A stretch of 64,000 bases of DNA from JAPPHA01 sp963662815. GTDB taxonomy: Bacteria > Pseudomonadota > Alphaproteobacteria > Rhodobacterales > Rhodobacteraceae. The notes under the pieces are model-generated. The model was not told the DNA's origin. It made no database searches and was given only the letters and a program-made list of their open reading frames with translations. Made by a program: the position numbers and the translations under genes. Positions 1 to 8,628 of the stretch are shown here, one piece after another. The DNA is taken from NCBI GenBank assembly GCA_963662815.2, contig CAXXWA010000036.1, forward strand, positions 26,482 to 90,481, written 5' to 3'. Numbering within the stretch: position 1 is the first letter of the stretch; each line of letters starts with the position of its first letter.

Positions 1-1145
1 GGGAAACCGAAGCGTCAGACATCCTGGAATCGCTCGGACACCCTTTAGACCCGCGACGCAGGGTCGGCGAGTTGTCAGTCGCCGACCGACAGATGATCGA
101 GATTGCAAGGGCGCTCGCAAGCAACGCAAGAGTGCTTGTCCTGGACGAACCGTCGGCGGTCATTGCCGGCGAGGAGGCGCGGGTTCTGATGGATCGCCTT
201 CGCGAGATGCGCAGGCTGGGCGTCGCGATTGTCTACATCTCGCATCGCCTCGAGGAGGTCTTCGCGATCGCCGATCGCGTGACCGTGCTCAAGGACGGTC
301 GACGCGTGGCGACGCGTGGCGTGCGGGAACTGACTCCGGATTCCCTGACCGTCATGATGGTCGGCCGGACCATTGAAGACGTTTTCCCTCCGGCTCCGAC
401 GCGAACCGAGGACGCCGAAATCGTACTGAGCGTTCAGGATCTCAGCAGTCCGCCGCGTGTGCTTGACGGCAACCTCGACTTGAAGGCCGGCGAGATTCTC
501 GGCCTGGGAGGACTCGCGGGTGCCGGCCGTTCTGAATTGGCGGAGGCGATCTTCGGCGCGGCTCCCGTCATGGGCGGGCAGGTCCGGCTGGCCGGCGAGG
601 AGGTGACAGGCTGTTCGCCGGAACAGATGATCAGCCGCGGCGTGGGTTTCCTGACCGAGGACCGAAAGTCCCTGGGGCTCCTGATGCAGCTGGATATCGC
701 CGCCAACATGAGTGCGCCCGCACTGAGCAAGTTCAGCAGAAGAGGTATCTTCGCACGAAAGAAGGAACTTGCGATGTCGGAGAACGAAATTGTCCGCCTT
801 TCCATCGCGGCGCCGAACGGTGAGGCGCCCGTAGCGACGCTTTCAGGCGGGAACCAGCAGAAGACCCTGTTCAGCAGATGGTCGCGAACCGCACCAAAGG
901 TACTGATCCTGGACGAGCCCACGAGAGGCGTTGATGTCGGCGCAAAGGCGGAGATCTACCGCATAATCCGGACGCTGTCTGTCAGCGGTGTGGCGATTCT
1001 GCTCATCAGTTCGGAACTCGCCGAACTCGTCGGGCTCGCCGACCGCGTCGTGGTCATGCGCGAAGGCCGCATGACCGGGTCCTTGGACAAGTCTGCAGTA
1101 AGCGAGGAAGCAATCATGCGCCTGGCAGTCAGAGGCACCGCATGA
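1..1145 (+). CDS. Sugar ABC transporter ATP-binding protein (RbsA-type, 5' end outside window)
   Basis: This is the ATPase of a ribose-type ABC importer and powers uptake through the two permeases that follow. The frame is open to the left edge, so the N-terminus, including the first Walker A, lies outside the window. The end of the first nucleotide-binding domain is visible: signature LSVADRQMIEIARAL, then Walker B LVLDEPS. A second domain follows, with the degenerate P-loop GLAGAGRSELAE, the signature LSGGNQQK and Walker B VLILDEPTRGVD. Two fused domains with a degenerate second P-loop are the hallmark of the RbsA/MglA/XylG family. The stop overlaps the next start (ATGA), so translation is probably coupled. 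The substrate cannot be read from the ATPase; no periplasmic binding-protein gene is in view and it may lie upstream. Confidence 0.93.
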   Translation, partial: ETEASDILESLGHPLDPRRRVGELSVADRQMIEIARALASNARVLVLDEPSAVIAGEEARVLMDRLREMRRLGVAIVYISHRLEEVFAIADRVTVLKDGRRVATRGVRELTPDSLTVMMVGRTIEDVFPPAPTRTEDAEIVLSVQDLSSPPRVLDGNLDLKAGEILGLGGLAGAGRSELAEAIFGAAPVMGGQVRLAGEEVTGCSPEQMISRGVGFLTEDRKSLGLLMQLDIAANMSAPALSKFSRRGIFARKKELAMSENEIVRLSIAAPNGEAPVATLSGGNQQKTLFSRWSRTAPKVLILDEPTRGVDVGAKAEIYRIIRTLSVSGVAILLISSELAELVGLADRVVVMREGRMTGSLDKSAVSEEAIMRLAVRGTA

Positions 1146-2107
1146 AACCGGATTCTGCCTTGGTTCGCCTTCGCGACGTCCTGCGCGGCATTGGCGTTTC
1201 GCGCCTGGTTCTGGCGTTCATGCTGGTTCTGGCGCTCGTGGCAGGCATGCTCGTGAACGAGCATTTCGCGAGCTGGCGCAATTTTGCGAACATCCTTGAG
1301 CAGTCCGCAGGATTCGCATTTGTCAGTATCGGCCAAACGCTGGCGATCCTGACCGGCGGAATTGACCTGTCGGTCGGTGCCGTGATGAGCGCATGCGCAG
1401 TTTTCCTTGCGGCCGGCATCGACGGCCGCGACGCGCTGGTCTGGCCAATTACGGTGGCGGCCCTCGCTCTTGGCGCGTTGATCGGAATCGTCAACGGCCT
1501 TCTCGTGACCCGTCTCCGGGTTCATCCGCTGATCGTCACGCTCGGCACGGCCGCGATCATCGAGGGTCTCATACTTCTCTACACGCTCAAACCGACCGGC
1601 TCCGTTCCGATCTGGTTCGAAGATTTTGCCTGGGCCCGTCCTGCGGGAATCCCCGTGGCAGCCATGGTCATGGCGGCCATTTTCGCGGCAGTTGCCCTGT
1701 TTCTCGCCTTCACGGGTTTGGGCCGGAGCATCTATGCGGTCGGCGACAACAGCGAGGCGGCCTCCCTCCGCGGCATCCCGGTGAACCAGGTTCTCGTGTT
1801 CGTTTACGGCGCGTCGGGATTCTTCGCGGCACTGGCTGGAGTCTATTTCGTGAGCCGCACCGGTGTGGGCGACCCGAGGATCGGGGTGCCGTTCACCCTG
1901 GCCTCGATCACGCCGGTGATCATTGGCGGAACAGTGCTCTCCGGCGGCAAGGGCGGAGTCATCGGAACCTTGTTCGGTGTTCTTCTTCTGGCTCTCATCG
2001 GAAACGTCCTGAACCACATGAACGTGCCAACTTCCATTCAATGGGTCGTACAGGGCCTGATCATCCTGGCGGCGGTCAGCTTTCACGCAAGGGGCGCGCG
2101 CAAATGA
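1142..2107 (+). CDS. Sugar ABC transporter permease (RbsC-type), first of two
   Basis: Inner-membrane permease of the same importer, 321 residues, which fits the RbsC family. It is strongly hydrophobic with about eight to ten predicted membrane segments. Family motifs are visible: GGIDLSVGAV near residue 65 and GGTVLSGGKGGVIGT in the C-terminal third, the region that contacts the ATPase in this family. The start overlaps the ATPase stop by four bases, and its own stop overlaps the next permease in the same way. Having two different RbsC-like permeases suggests a heterodimeric membrane channel, as in several rhizobial sugar and polyol importers; that is inference. Confidence 0.92.
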   Translation: MKPDSALVRLRDVLRGIGVSRLVLAFMLVLALVAGMLVNEHFASWRNFANILEQSAGFAFVSIGQTLAILTGGIDLSVGAVMSACAVFLAAGIDGRDALVWPITVAALALGALIGIVNGLLVTRLRVHPLIVTLGTAAIIEGLILLYTLKPTGSVPIWFEDFAWARPAGIPVAAMVMAAIFAAVALFLAFTGLGRSIYAVGDNSEAASLRGIPVNQVLVFVYGASGFFAALAGVYFVSRTGVGDPRIGVPFTLASITPVIIGGTVLSGGKGGVIGTLFGVLLLALIGNVLNHMNVPTSIQWVVQGLIILAAVSFHARGARK

Positions 2108-3120
2108 GCACGCAGTCGGAAAACCGGCCTCCGGGGCGCAAGGAAACCGGTTCGCTGGGATCCGCCATATCCGCGGCGACGCGCAGGATCAGGAGTGAAG
2201 TCGGCCTTGCGGCGTTTCTCGGGATGCTGATGCTGGTCGCAACGCTCATCCAGCCTCGGTTCATCGATCCGGCCAACCTGCGGGACATCCTCACACAGGC
2301 GGCGCCGCTTCTGATAGTCACCATGGGTCAAGCATTCGTAATCCTGGTTCGGGGGCTGGATCTTTCGGTCGCGTCTCTCATGGCCACGGTTGCCGTCCTC
2401 GCAACCGCTTTCAATGCCCAGTCAGACATCATGATCGTACCGATCTTCGCGGCCGCGATTGCATTTTCGGCCACCGTTGGATTGATCAACGGCCTGTTGG
2501 TAACAAAGCGACGCGTCTCGCCGTTCCTCGCTACGCTGGCCATGATGATCCTGCTTCAGGGACTTCGCTTTTCCTACACGCAGGGCGCACCCGCAGGGAC
2601 CCTACCGCCGGGATTTCGCTGGCTTGGAACAGGAGATTTCGCCGGTGTGCCTGTAAACCTCATGGCTGCGGCGCTTTTGGCAGTGGTGCTCTGGATAGCG
2701 CTTCACAAGGGGGTCTTCGGACGCAGGGTGTTCATCGTCGGCGGGAATCCGAGGGCGGCGGAACTGGTGGGAATCAAGGCCGACCGGACGATCGTGGCCT
2801 GCTACGTGATCTGTTCGGTCATGGCGGGAATTGGCGGACTCTTCCTTGTGGGCTACGTCGGCACCGTCGACAACTGGGTGGGGCGCGGCTACGAGTTGGA
2901 TTCAATTGTCGCCGCGGTGATGGGCGGCGTGGTGCTCAGCGGCGGACGCGGCAGTATTGCCGGGGCGTTGCTGGGCGCGCTGATCCTGGTCACCATCTTC
3001 AACATCATCATCATTGTCGGCCTTCCGGTCCAGGGCCAGTTCGTGGTCAAGGGCGCCGTGATAATCGGCGCGGCGGCAATCTACGCAAACCTGGCAAACC
3101 GCAATTCGTCGACGCCATGA
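2104..3120 (+). CDS. Sugar ABC transporter permease (RbsC-type), second of two
   Basis: Second permease of the importer, 338 residues from the ATG at 2104, which overlaps the previous stop by four bases. A much longer open frame runs in from upstream, but its early part lies across the first permease and is not coding. The sequence carries the RbsC family motifs RGLDLSVASL and VVLSGGRGSIAGALLGAL and many hydrophobic helices. The N-terminal 30 residues are polar and presumably cytoplasmic. About 100 bases separate it from the histidinol-dehydrogenase-like gene, close enough for one operon, although that gene has its own good ribosome binding site. Confidence 0.92.
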   Translation: MSTQSENRPPGRKETGSLGSAISAATRRIRSEVGLAAFLGMLMLVATLIQPRFIDPANLRDILTQAAPLLIVTMGQAFVILVRGLDLSVASLMATVAVLATAFNAQSDIMIVPIFAAAIAFSATVGLINGLLVTKRRVSPFLATLAMMILLQGLRFSYTQGAPAGTLPPGFRWLGTGDFAGVPVNLMAAALLAVVLWIALHKGVFGRRVFIVGGNPRAAELVGIKADRTIVACYVICSVMAGIGGLFLVGYVGTVDNWVGRGYELDSIVAAVMGGVVLSGGRGSIAGALLGALILVTIFNIIIIVGLPVQGQFVVKGAVIIGAAAIYANLANRNSSTP

Positions 3121-3221
3121 CATCCGCTGCCACTGCCGTTTCATCCGTAGTCGCTATGTATGCGCTGCATCGAAGAAACGACCACCACATCGACTTGGAA
3201 TGAATATTTGGAGATCTCAAC

Positions 3222-4508
3222 ATGGCCGAAATCCTCAAGCACGGGCTCGCACCTGATCAAGGGGCTGAAGACCAGTGGAAAGTACGCGAAACCGTGGCCG
3301 GGATCATCGAGGATGTCGAGGCGCGGGGGGAAGCCGCCATCCGTGACCTCAGCGAGCGATTCGATCAATGGAATCCGTCAAGCTTCCGCCTGACGGACGA
3401 GGATGTCGAGACATGCCTCGCCGAACTGACGTCTCGGCAGGTCGCTGACATCTCCTTTGCCCAGGAACAGGTTCGCCGCTTCGCTGAGGCGCAACGGGCA
3501 GCGCTGAAGGAAATCGAAGTCGAGACGATACCCGGCGTAACGCTTGGCCACAGGAACATCCCGGTCGACAGCGTGGCCTGTTACGTGCCTGGCGGCAAGT
3601 TTCCGATGGTCGCCTCCGCCCACATGGGCATAGTTACGGCGAAGGTCGCTGGCGTGAAGCGGGTCATCGCATTGTCTCCGCCCTTTCAAGGGCGGCCGAA
3701 TCCCGCCGTCATATCCGCCATGCACCTTGGAGGCGCCGACGAGATCTACTGCCTCGGCGGCGTCCAGGCGGTCGTGGCAGCGGCAGTTGGAGTGGAATTC
3801 TGCGAGCCCGTGTCGGTGATCGTCGGTCCGGGAAACGCTTTCGTGGCCGAGGCCAAGCGCCAACTCTTTGGCCGGGTCGGAATCGACCTTATCGCCGGGC
3901 CAACGGAGACGCTGCTGATCGCCGACGAAACATGCGACCCGGAAATGGCGGCGACCGACCTGCTCGGCCAGGCCGAGCACGGATACAACTCTCCGGCCGT
4001 GCTCGTTACAACGAGCCGAAAACTTGCCGATGCGGTTCCCGCCGAAATCGAACGCCAGCTCGCCGTCCTTCCGACGGCAGAGACGGCACGCATGTCATGG
4101 CAGGACTACGGCCAGATCATTCTGTGTCGCGACAATGTTGAAATGATAGAGGTCGGAGACCGGCTCGCCTTCGAACATGTTCAGATCATGACGGCCGATC
4201 CGGAATACTTCCTCGAGAATCTCTCCAACTACGGAGCGCTCTTCCTCGGGCATGAGACCAACGTTGCATTCGGCGACAAGGTCATCGGCACTAACCACAC
4301 CCTGCCGACTTCCCGCGCCGCTCGCTACACGGGCGGCCTATGGGTCGGGAAGTTCATCAAGACCTGCACATACCAGAGGGTCTCGCCGGGGGCTGCCGCC
4401 GAGGTCGGCGCAGCGTGCTCGCGCCTTTGCGAACTCGAAGGCTTCTGGGGACACAAGGCTCAGGCCGACCTTCGCGTACGGCGGTACGGTCAACTCAACT
4501 CGGCCTAA
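3222..4508 (+). CDS. Histidinol-dehydrogenase-family enzyme, probably a sulfopropanediol or polyol dehydrogenase
   Basis: A 428-residue NAD-dependent zinc dehydrogenase of the HisD superfamily. The zinc and catalytic positions are recognisable: Q250 and H253 in GQAEHG, E318-H319 in FEHV, D352 in GDKVIGTNH and H411 in EGFWGHK. It differs from biosynthetic HisD in GPTETLLIAD (HisD usually has GPSE) and in GLWVGKFIKT where HisD has its substrate-binding segment. These features resemble HpsN, which oxidises 2,3-dihydroxypropane-1-sulfonate to sulfolactate. No his genes are nearby; the neighbour is a sugar-type ABC importer. A role in catabolism of an imported polyol or sulfonated polyol is therefore more likely than histidine synthesis. 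The start at 3222 has GGAGA eight bases upstream. Confidence 0.85.
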   Translation: MAEILKHGLAPDQGAEDQWKVRETVAGIIEDVEARGEAAIRDLSERFDQWNPSSFRLTDEDVETCLAELTSRQVADISFAQEQVRRFAEAQRAALKEIEVETIPGVTLGHRNIPVDSVACYVPGGKFPMVASAHMGIVTAKVAGVKRVIALSPPFQGRPNPAVISAMHLGGADEIYCLGGVQAVVAAAVGVEFCEPVSVIVGPGNAFVAEAKRQLFGRVGIDLIAGPTETLLIADETCDPEMAATDLLGQAEHGYNSPAVLVTTSRKLADAVPAEIERQLAVLPTAETARMSWQDYGQIILCRDNVEMIEVGDRLAFEHVQIMTADPEYFLENLSNYGALFLGHETNVAFGDKVIGTNHTLPTSRAARYTGGLWVGKFIKTCTYQRVSPGAAAEVGAACSRLCELEGFWGHKAQADLRVRRYGQLNSA

Positions 4509-4850
4509 TTTCCGGCGATCACCACCGAGCGATTCGCATGGATGTTGGTCCCGCAATGCGGGGCCATATCCGCTCCGGATGTCGTCACGAGCGGCGATTG
4601 CCAATCCGGGTCTGTCGTTCGACCCGTGGAAAGTGTCAAGTTAACAGACTCCTGCCGGAAAGGGCGCCGTTGCCTTCGATATCCATTCCAATCCCAACCA
4701 GCTACATGGAAGTTCGAACGCAGTTGAAGGGATTGGGTCGCATGCAAAATTCGCGGATTCGGGCGCTCGCGACGCTTACCCCGATTTCGGCAACCTTTGA
4801 CATGCCTGTCCGGTTGCCTGCGCCCGCAACTGCGTTCTACGGGGCCCGTT
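4509..4850. other. Intergenic stretch, no gene recognised
   Basis: About 340 bases after the HisD-like gene. Short open frames exist on both strands, but none has a convincing ribosome binding site or a recognisable protein. No clear terminator hairpin with a T-tract was found. The stretch ends where the IS30-type inverted repeat begins, so it may itself be degraded sequence. Confidence 0.5.
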
Positions 4851-5085
4851 CCACTCTGAATTGCAACACCAGCAGTGGTGGCGACTTCCGTCCTTCGACG
4901 CAGGATGTTATGAATCGACCAGATGGCGGCGACAGTCCCGGCGTTGAAGGAAGGAGACTGTCATGCCGTAGGGCTGCCACCACCTGACATGCGGAGAGCG
5001 CTGCCGGACATGCGCGCTGAGGAAAAGCGAACCGCCGGATCCGGCCATTGCCCGGCTCCGGCGGCACTGCGCCCAGCCAGACAAT
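4851..5085 (+). mobile_element. IS30-type element remnant (left copy, truncated)
   Basis: Begins with the 20-bp end CCACTCTGAATTGCAACACC at 4851-4870. From 4963 it can be translated, with stops, into an IS30-type transposase N-terminus (HHLT, an ER pair, then DPAIARL). The first 140 bases match, in inverted orientation, the right-hand copy ending at 5848. Homology stops near 5085, next to the outer-membrane protein fragment. No matching right end was found for this copy. It is a non-functional scar; an internal TAG right after the putative ATG occurs in both copies. Confidence 0.7.
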
Positions 5086-5097
5086 TGTCAGAAACTG

Positions 5098-5400
5098 AAA
5101 ACCAAACCACACCGGCGGAAATCAAACCAAGCTTTGACTTGCTGTCCCCAACCTTGAACGAAAATTGCTCGCACTCGAAACGCACGGCCATGTTATCGGT
5201 GAACGTGTATTGCCCGCCCAAACCACCGACAAACCCGACGTCCGACAAAGAAGTTGTTCCGTCGTCATCGCCAATACCTGAAAGGGACCGATCAACAGCC
5301 CAGCGGTGAACCCCGATCCTGCCGAATACGACAAAGTCGTCTAGCGGATACGACAGCATAGCTGTTCCGAATACGCTGTATTTGCGCTTGAGCGACGTCA
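5098..5400 (-). pseudogene. Outer-membrane beta-barrel (porin/OmpA-like) protein fragment
   Basis: Reading leftwards, about 100 residues look like the C-terminal half of a small outer-membrane barrel: alternating strands such as VVFGRIGVHRW, GLGGQYTFTDN and MAVRFECEQFSF, then the terminal strand LISAGVVWFS. Such barrels usually end at this last aromatic-rich strand, but here the frame runs on into unrelated sequence. There is no signal peptide or N-terminal half. The fragment lies between two IS30-type remnants, only about 20 bases from the end of the right-hand one, so transposition and deletion probably destroyed the gene. Confidence 0.55.
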
Positions 5401-5417
5401 CATTTGGTGCCCCACTT

Positions 5418-5848
5418 CCACTCCGAAGTGCAACACCGGCCACTTCCGCTGCGAGCGCGCAGCCCGGGCGCAGAAGATGGCCCTGTGATGGCGAATCCAG
5501 GCCCCGGGGCGCCCGAGATCCTGACCCGACGCGGCCGAAGTCCCGTCGAGGACTTTCCCTGCGCCTGCCTGTGCCTGTATCCGCGGCGGCCGCTGTTGCG
5601 CCGGATCTCGCGCCAGACAGTCATCCGGTCCCGGCCGAGCTGCCGGGCAATGGCCGGATCGGACAGCCCGCTTTTCCTCGGCGCGTATATCCTGGCATCG
5701 TTCGGCGTAGGTCAGGTGGTGGTAGCCCTACGGCATGACAGCCTCCATGTTTCATCACAGGGACTGTCGCCGCCATCTGGCCGATTCACAACATCCTGCG
5801 CCGAAAGACGCAAGTCATCACCACCTCTGGTGTTGCACTTCAGAGTGG
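5418..5848 (-). mobile_element. Miniature IS30-derived element (431 bp, both ends present)
   Basis: Bounded by near-identical inverted ends: CCACTCCGAAGTGCAACACC at 5418-5437 and its counterpart CCACTCTGAAGTGCAACACC, read on the minus strand, at 5829-5848. Reading leftwards from about 5738 it encodes the start of an IS30-family transposase: HHLTYAER, then in another frame DPAIARQLGRDRMTVWREI and RRNSGRRGYRHRQA, the typical helix-turn-helix region. The rest of the transposase (DDE catalytic domain) is missing. It therefore looks like an internally deleted, non-autonomous derivative that would need a transposase supplied from elsewhere. Confidence 0.7.
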
Positions 5849-5885
5849 CACGGGGGCACGGAAAATCGACCGCACTCGCTGAAGA

Positions 5886-6680
5886 TCAGTCGGCGGAACC
5901 GAAAGATGCGATGACCGGCGCGTGATCCGACGGCTTGTCCCAGCCGCGCACGGAGCGGAGAATCCGGCTCCCGCTGCTCCCTCCGGCAATGTCCGGCGTC
6001 GCCCACAGGTGGTCGAGACGCCGTCCCCTGTCCGACGCGCTCCAGTCCCGCGCTCTATAGGACCACCAGCTGAAGAGCCTGCCATCGGGAATATGCTTGC
6101 GGGCAACGTCGACCCACCGGCCCGCCGAGCGCACGGTCTCGAGCCTTTCGACTTCCACCGGAGTGTGCGAGACGACGTTCAGGAGTTTCCGGTGGTCCCA
6201 GACATCGTCTTCGCGCGGGGCGATGTTGAGGTCGCCCGCGAGGATCGAGCGCGTCGGCGGCTCCGCTTCGAACCAGCTCCGCATCTCGTCCAGGAACTTC
6301 AGTTTGTGGGCGAATTTCTCGTTCAATTGCGGATCCGGCACGTCTCCGCCGGCCGGCACGTAGAAGTTGTGCACGATGACGCCGTTCGGTAACCGCCCGG
6401 CGACGTGGCGCGCGTCACCCTTAGCGCAGAAGTCCCTGTGACCCGCATCCTCCACCGGCAGCCGCGAGAGTATGGCGACGCCGTTGTAGCCCTTCTGTCC
6501 ACGCGCAATCAGCCGATCGTAGCCGATCCCGGCAAATCCTTCTGTCGGAATGTTCTCGACGGGAGACTTGCATTCCTGCAGGCAGAGCACGTCGGGGGCC
6601 TGTTCCAGGAGGAACCTCATGACAAGGCCTTCACGGAGCCTGACTGAGTTGATGTTCCAAGTGGCGATGGTGAACTTCAT
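5886..6680 (-). CDS. xthA: Exodeoxyribonuclease III / AP endonuclease
   Basis: A 264-residue exonuclease III: it cleaves DNA at abasic sites and removes 3' blocking groups in base-excision repair. Family landmarks are TWNINSVR at the N-terminus, the metal-binding glutamate in LCLQECK (E36), NFYVPAGGD, LAGDLNIAP, DHLWATP and the C-terminal SDHAPV with the catalytic histidine. The start at 6680 gives the standard N-terminus MKFTIATWNINS and has a TGGAAG-type ribosome binding site; the frame stays open about 220 bases further upstream, but that part is not conserved. It is divergent from dctP, with about 240 bases between them that should contain both promoters. Confidence 0.95.
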   Translation of the reverse strand: MKFTIATWNINSVRLREGLVMRFLLEQAPDVLCLQECKSPVENIPTEGFAGIGYDRLIARGQKGYNGVAILSRLPVEDAGHRDFCAKGDARHVAGRLPNGVIVHNFYVPAGGDVPDPQLNEKFAHKLKFLDEMRSWFEAEPPTRSILAGDLNIAPREDDVWDHRKLLNVVSHTPVEVERLETVRSAGRWVDVARKHIPDGRLFSWWSYRARDWSASDRGRRLDHLWATPDIAGGSSGSRILRSVRGWDKPSDHAPVIASFGSAD

Positions 6681-6924
6681 GGCATTCGCTTCCAGTCGGA
6701 TTCGTTCAGGATAGGGACTCGGACGAAGGCGGCCAACCGGAATTCTCGGCAAGCTTCCCGAGCAAGCGGGCGGGAAGGGCATGTCCTCCGGCGGGCTTCG
6801 ACGGAAAGGGCCATGAAGCGTCGCGACAAGCCGGGGCCTGTTGTAGCACTGCGGGGATGCTGCTAGCGTATCGAAACGGTCGCGCCAGGCATGACCGATC
6901 ACGAGTTGAAAACGGAGAATCTAC

Positions 6925-7944
6925 ATGTACCGGATCGCAAGAAGGCCCATGATTTCCGGCGCCGTGCTGGCCGCGGCGGCCACGGCAATGGCTGCCGACG
7001 CCGTAGCCGTCGAGTGGAATGTCTCGCTTTGGGGCAAACGCCGCGCATTCACCGAACACGTCGAAAAGCTCGCCGAGCTCGTCTCCGAAAGGACCGGCGG
7101 GGAGTTCACGCTGAACCTTTCGTACGGCGGCCTTTCGAAAAACCGGGAGAACCTCGACGGCATTTCCATCGGAGCCTTCGAGATGGCCCAGTTCTGCGCC
7201 GGATACCACGGCGACAAGAACCCCACCATCACCGTGCTTGAACTTCCCTTTCTAGGCGTGAACACGCTAGAGGAAGAGGTTGCGGTCAGCAATGCTGTTT
7301 ACCAGCACCCGGCGACGGTTGCCGATCTCGCGCGATGGAACGCGAAGCTGCTGATGACCTCCCCGATGCCGCAATACAACATCGTCGGCACCGGAGCGCC
7401 GCGCGACGAACTGTCGGAGTTCGAGGGCATGCGCGTCCGGGCCACCGGCGGCCTCGGGAAAGCCTTCAAGGCAGTCGGGGCCGTGCCCACGTCGGTCACC
7501 GCGACCGAAGCGCAGCAGGCCATGGAAACCGGCGTCGTCGACACTGTCGCCTTCGCGCAGCACGCGCATCTTTCCTTCCAGACGATCGACCTCGCTGACT
7601 GGTGGACGGAAAACCTGAATCCAGGCACCGTCAACTGTCCGGTCGTGGTCAATGTCGACGCCTACGAAGCCCTTTCACCCGACCATCGCGCAGCGCTCGA
7701 CAAATCGGTGGGGATCGCGATCGAGCACTACCTCGACAACTACGGAACGCTCCTCGCGACCTGGGAGAGCATCCTCGCCGAAAAGAACGTCCGGAAAGTG
7801 TCGATCAGCGAGGAAGAGCTCGCCAAGTTCCGGGAGGTTGCCGGCCCGGTGCGGGATGCCTGGATCGAAGAGATGACAGCGCAGGGGCTGCCGGCGCAGG
7901 AGTTGTACGACCTGGTCCAGTCCACGCTGCAGGCGATGCGCTGA
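6925..7944 (+). CDS. TRAP transporter substrate-binding protein (DctP family)
   Basis: Periplasmic binding protein of a tripartite ATP-independent transporter, 339 residues. It has a signal peptide of about 25 residues (basic MYRIARR, then an alanine-rich core ending MAADA). The mature part carries the DctP landmarks, including MRVRATGG with R172, which in characterised homologues pairs with the substrate carboxylate, and the following TATEAQQAMETGVVD. The start at 6925 has GGAG upstream. A perfect GC-rich hairpin and then dctQ and dctM follow in the same direction. The ligand is not predictable in detail; an organic acid is the usual ligand class for the family. Confidence 0.93.
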   Translation: MYRIARRPMISGAVLAAAATAMAADAVAVEWNVSLWGKRRAFTEHVEKLAELVSERTGGEFTLNLSYGGLSKNRENLDGISIGAFEMAQFCAGYHGDKNPTITVLELPFLGVNTLEEEVAVSNAVYQHPATVADLARWNAKLLMTSPMPQYNIVGTGAPRDELSEFEGMRVRATGGLGKAFKAVGAVPTSVTATEAQQAMETGVVDTVAFAQHAHLSFQTIDLADWWTENLNPGTVNCPVVVNVDAYEALSPDHRAALDKSVGIAIEHYLDNYGTLLATWESILAEKNVRKVSISEEELAKFREVAGPVRDAWIEEMTAQGLPAQELYDLVQSTLQAMR

Positions 7945-7951
7945 CATGAAC

Positions 7952-7975
7952 GGGGCGCGCCGCCCGGCGCGCCCC
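7952..7975 (+). promoter_or_regulatory. Intercistronic stem-loop between dctP and dctQ
   Basis: A perfect 10-bp inverted repeat, GGGGCGCGCC with its complement GGCGCGCCCC, separated by the four-base loop GCCC. It lies seven bases after the dctP stop and 24 before the dctQ start. There is no T-tract, so it is not a standard intrinsic terminator. Such hairpins often stabilise the 3' end of the binding-protein message, giving more binding protein than membrane subunits. That role is inferred from position only. Confidence 0.65.
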
Positions 7976-7998
7976 GGACTACCGAACAGGCAAGCTGG

Positions 7999-8628
7999 AT
8001 GACCGCCTCGTCCGTCCGGACCGACGGGACAAGACTGTCGCGCGCGGACCTTGCGTTCCTGCGCATCGAATCCGTTCTCAACGTCGCCAGCGGCCTGCTG
8101 ATATTCTCGCTGGTCTGCCTTGCGGCGGCCAACGTGCTCGGCCGAAAGCTCTTCAATTTGCCGATCCCGGGATTCATCGACTGGGTCGAGCAGTTCATGG
8201 CGTTCTTCGTGTTCGCCGGCCTCGCCTTCTGCCAGAGGGAAGGCGGACACATACGCATGGAAATGTTCGTCGGCAGACTCCGGGGAAGGCGGCTCTGGTT
8301 GGCGGAAATCCTCTCGATCCTGCTGATGCTGTTCCTGACCACGGTCCTGATTTACGGCGGATGGTATCACTTTCTCCGGAGTTTCGACTTCGCCTCGCCG
8401 CTGTGGAGCCGGGACAGCTCGATCGACATTTCCCTCCCGCTCTGGCCCGCGAAGCTGATCGTTCCGGTTGCAATGGCCGTGCTCTGGTGCCGGCTCGCAC
8501 TGCAGCTCTGGGGATTCGGCCGCGCGTTCCGCCTGAATTCCGACACACCCGTCGCCGTTCCGCTGGTGCTGGACGCGGCGGCGCATGCGGCGCACGAGGC
8601 GAACACGGTGCGCGGCGCCGATGGATGA
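7999..8628 (+). CDS. TRAP transporter small membrane subunit (DctQ family)
   Basis: A 209-residue protein with four hydrophobic segments, the size and topology of DctQ. The segment ending FVFAGLAFCQREGGHIRMEMF carries the REGGHIRME-type motif common in this subunit. In TRAP systems DctQ and DctM form the membrane complex that uses a sodium gradient to take substrate from the binding protein. The C-terminal 30 residues are polar and alanine-rich. The stop overlaps the dctM start by eight bases, consistent with coupled translation. Confidence 0.92.
   Translation: MTASSVRTDGTRLSRADLAFLRIESVLNVASGLLIFSLVCLAAANVLGRKLFNLPIPGFIDWVEQFMAFFVFAGLAFCQREGGHIRMEMFVGRLRGRRLWLAEILSILLMLFLTTVLIYGGWYHFLRSFDFASPLWSRDSSIDISLPLWPAKLIVPVAMAVLWCRLALQLWGFGRAFRLNSDTPVAVPLVLDAAAHAAHEANTVRGADG

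Noticed and set aside
956..2086. Long minus-strand open frame across the ABC permease
   Set aside because: Composition rich in H, R, E and Q with no domain; typical antisense shadow of a membrane protein.
1393..2103. Upstream extension of the second ABC permease frame
   Set aside because: The extension lies wholly across the first permease in another frame, and the ATG at 2104 gives a normal permease with a four-base overlap.
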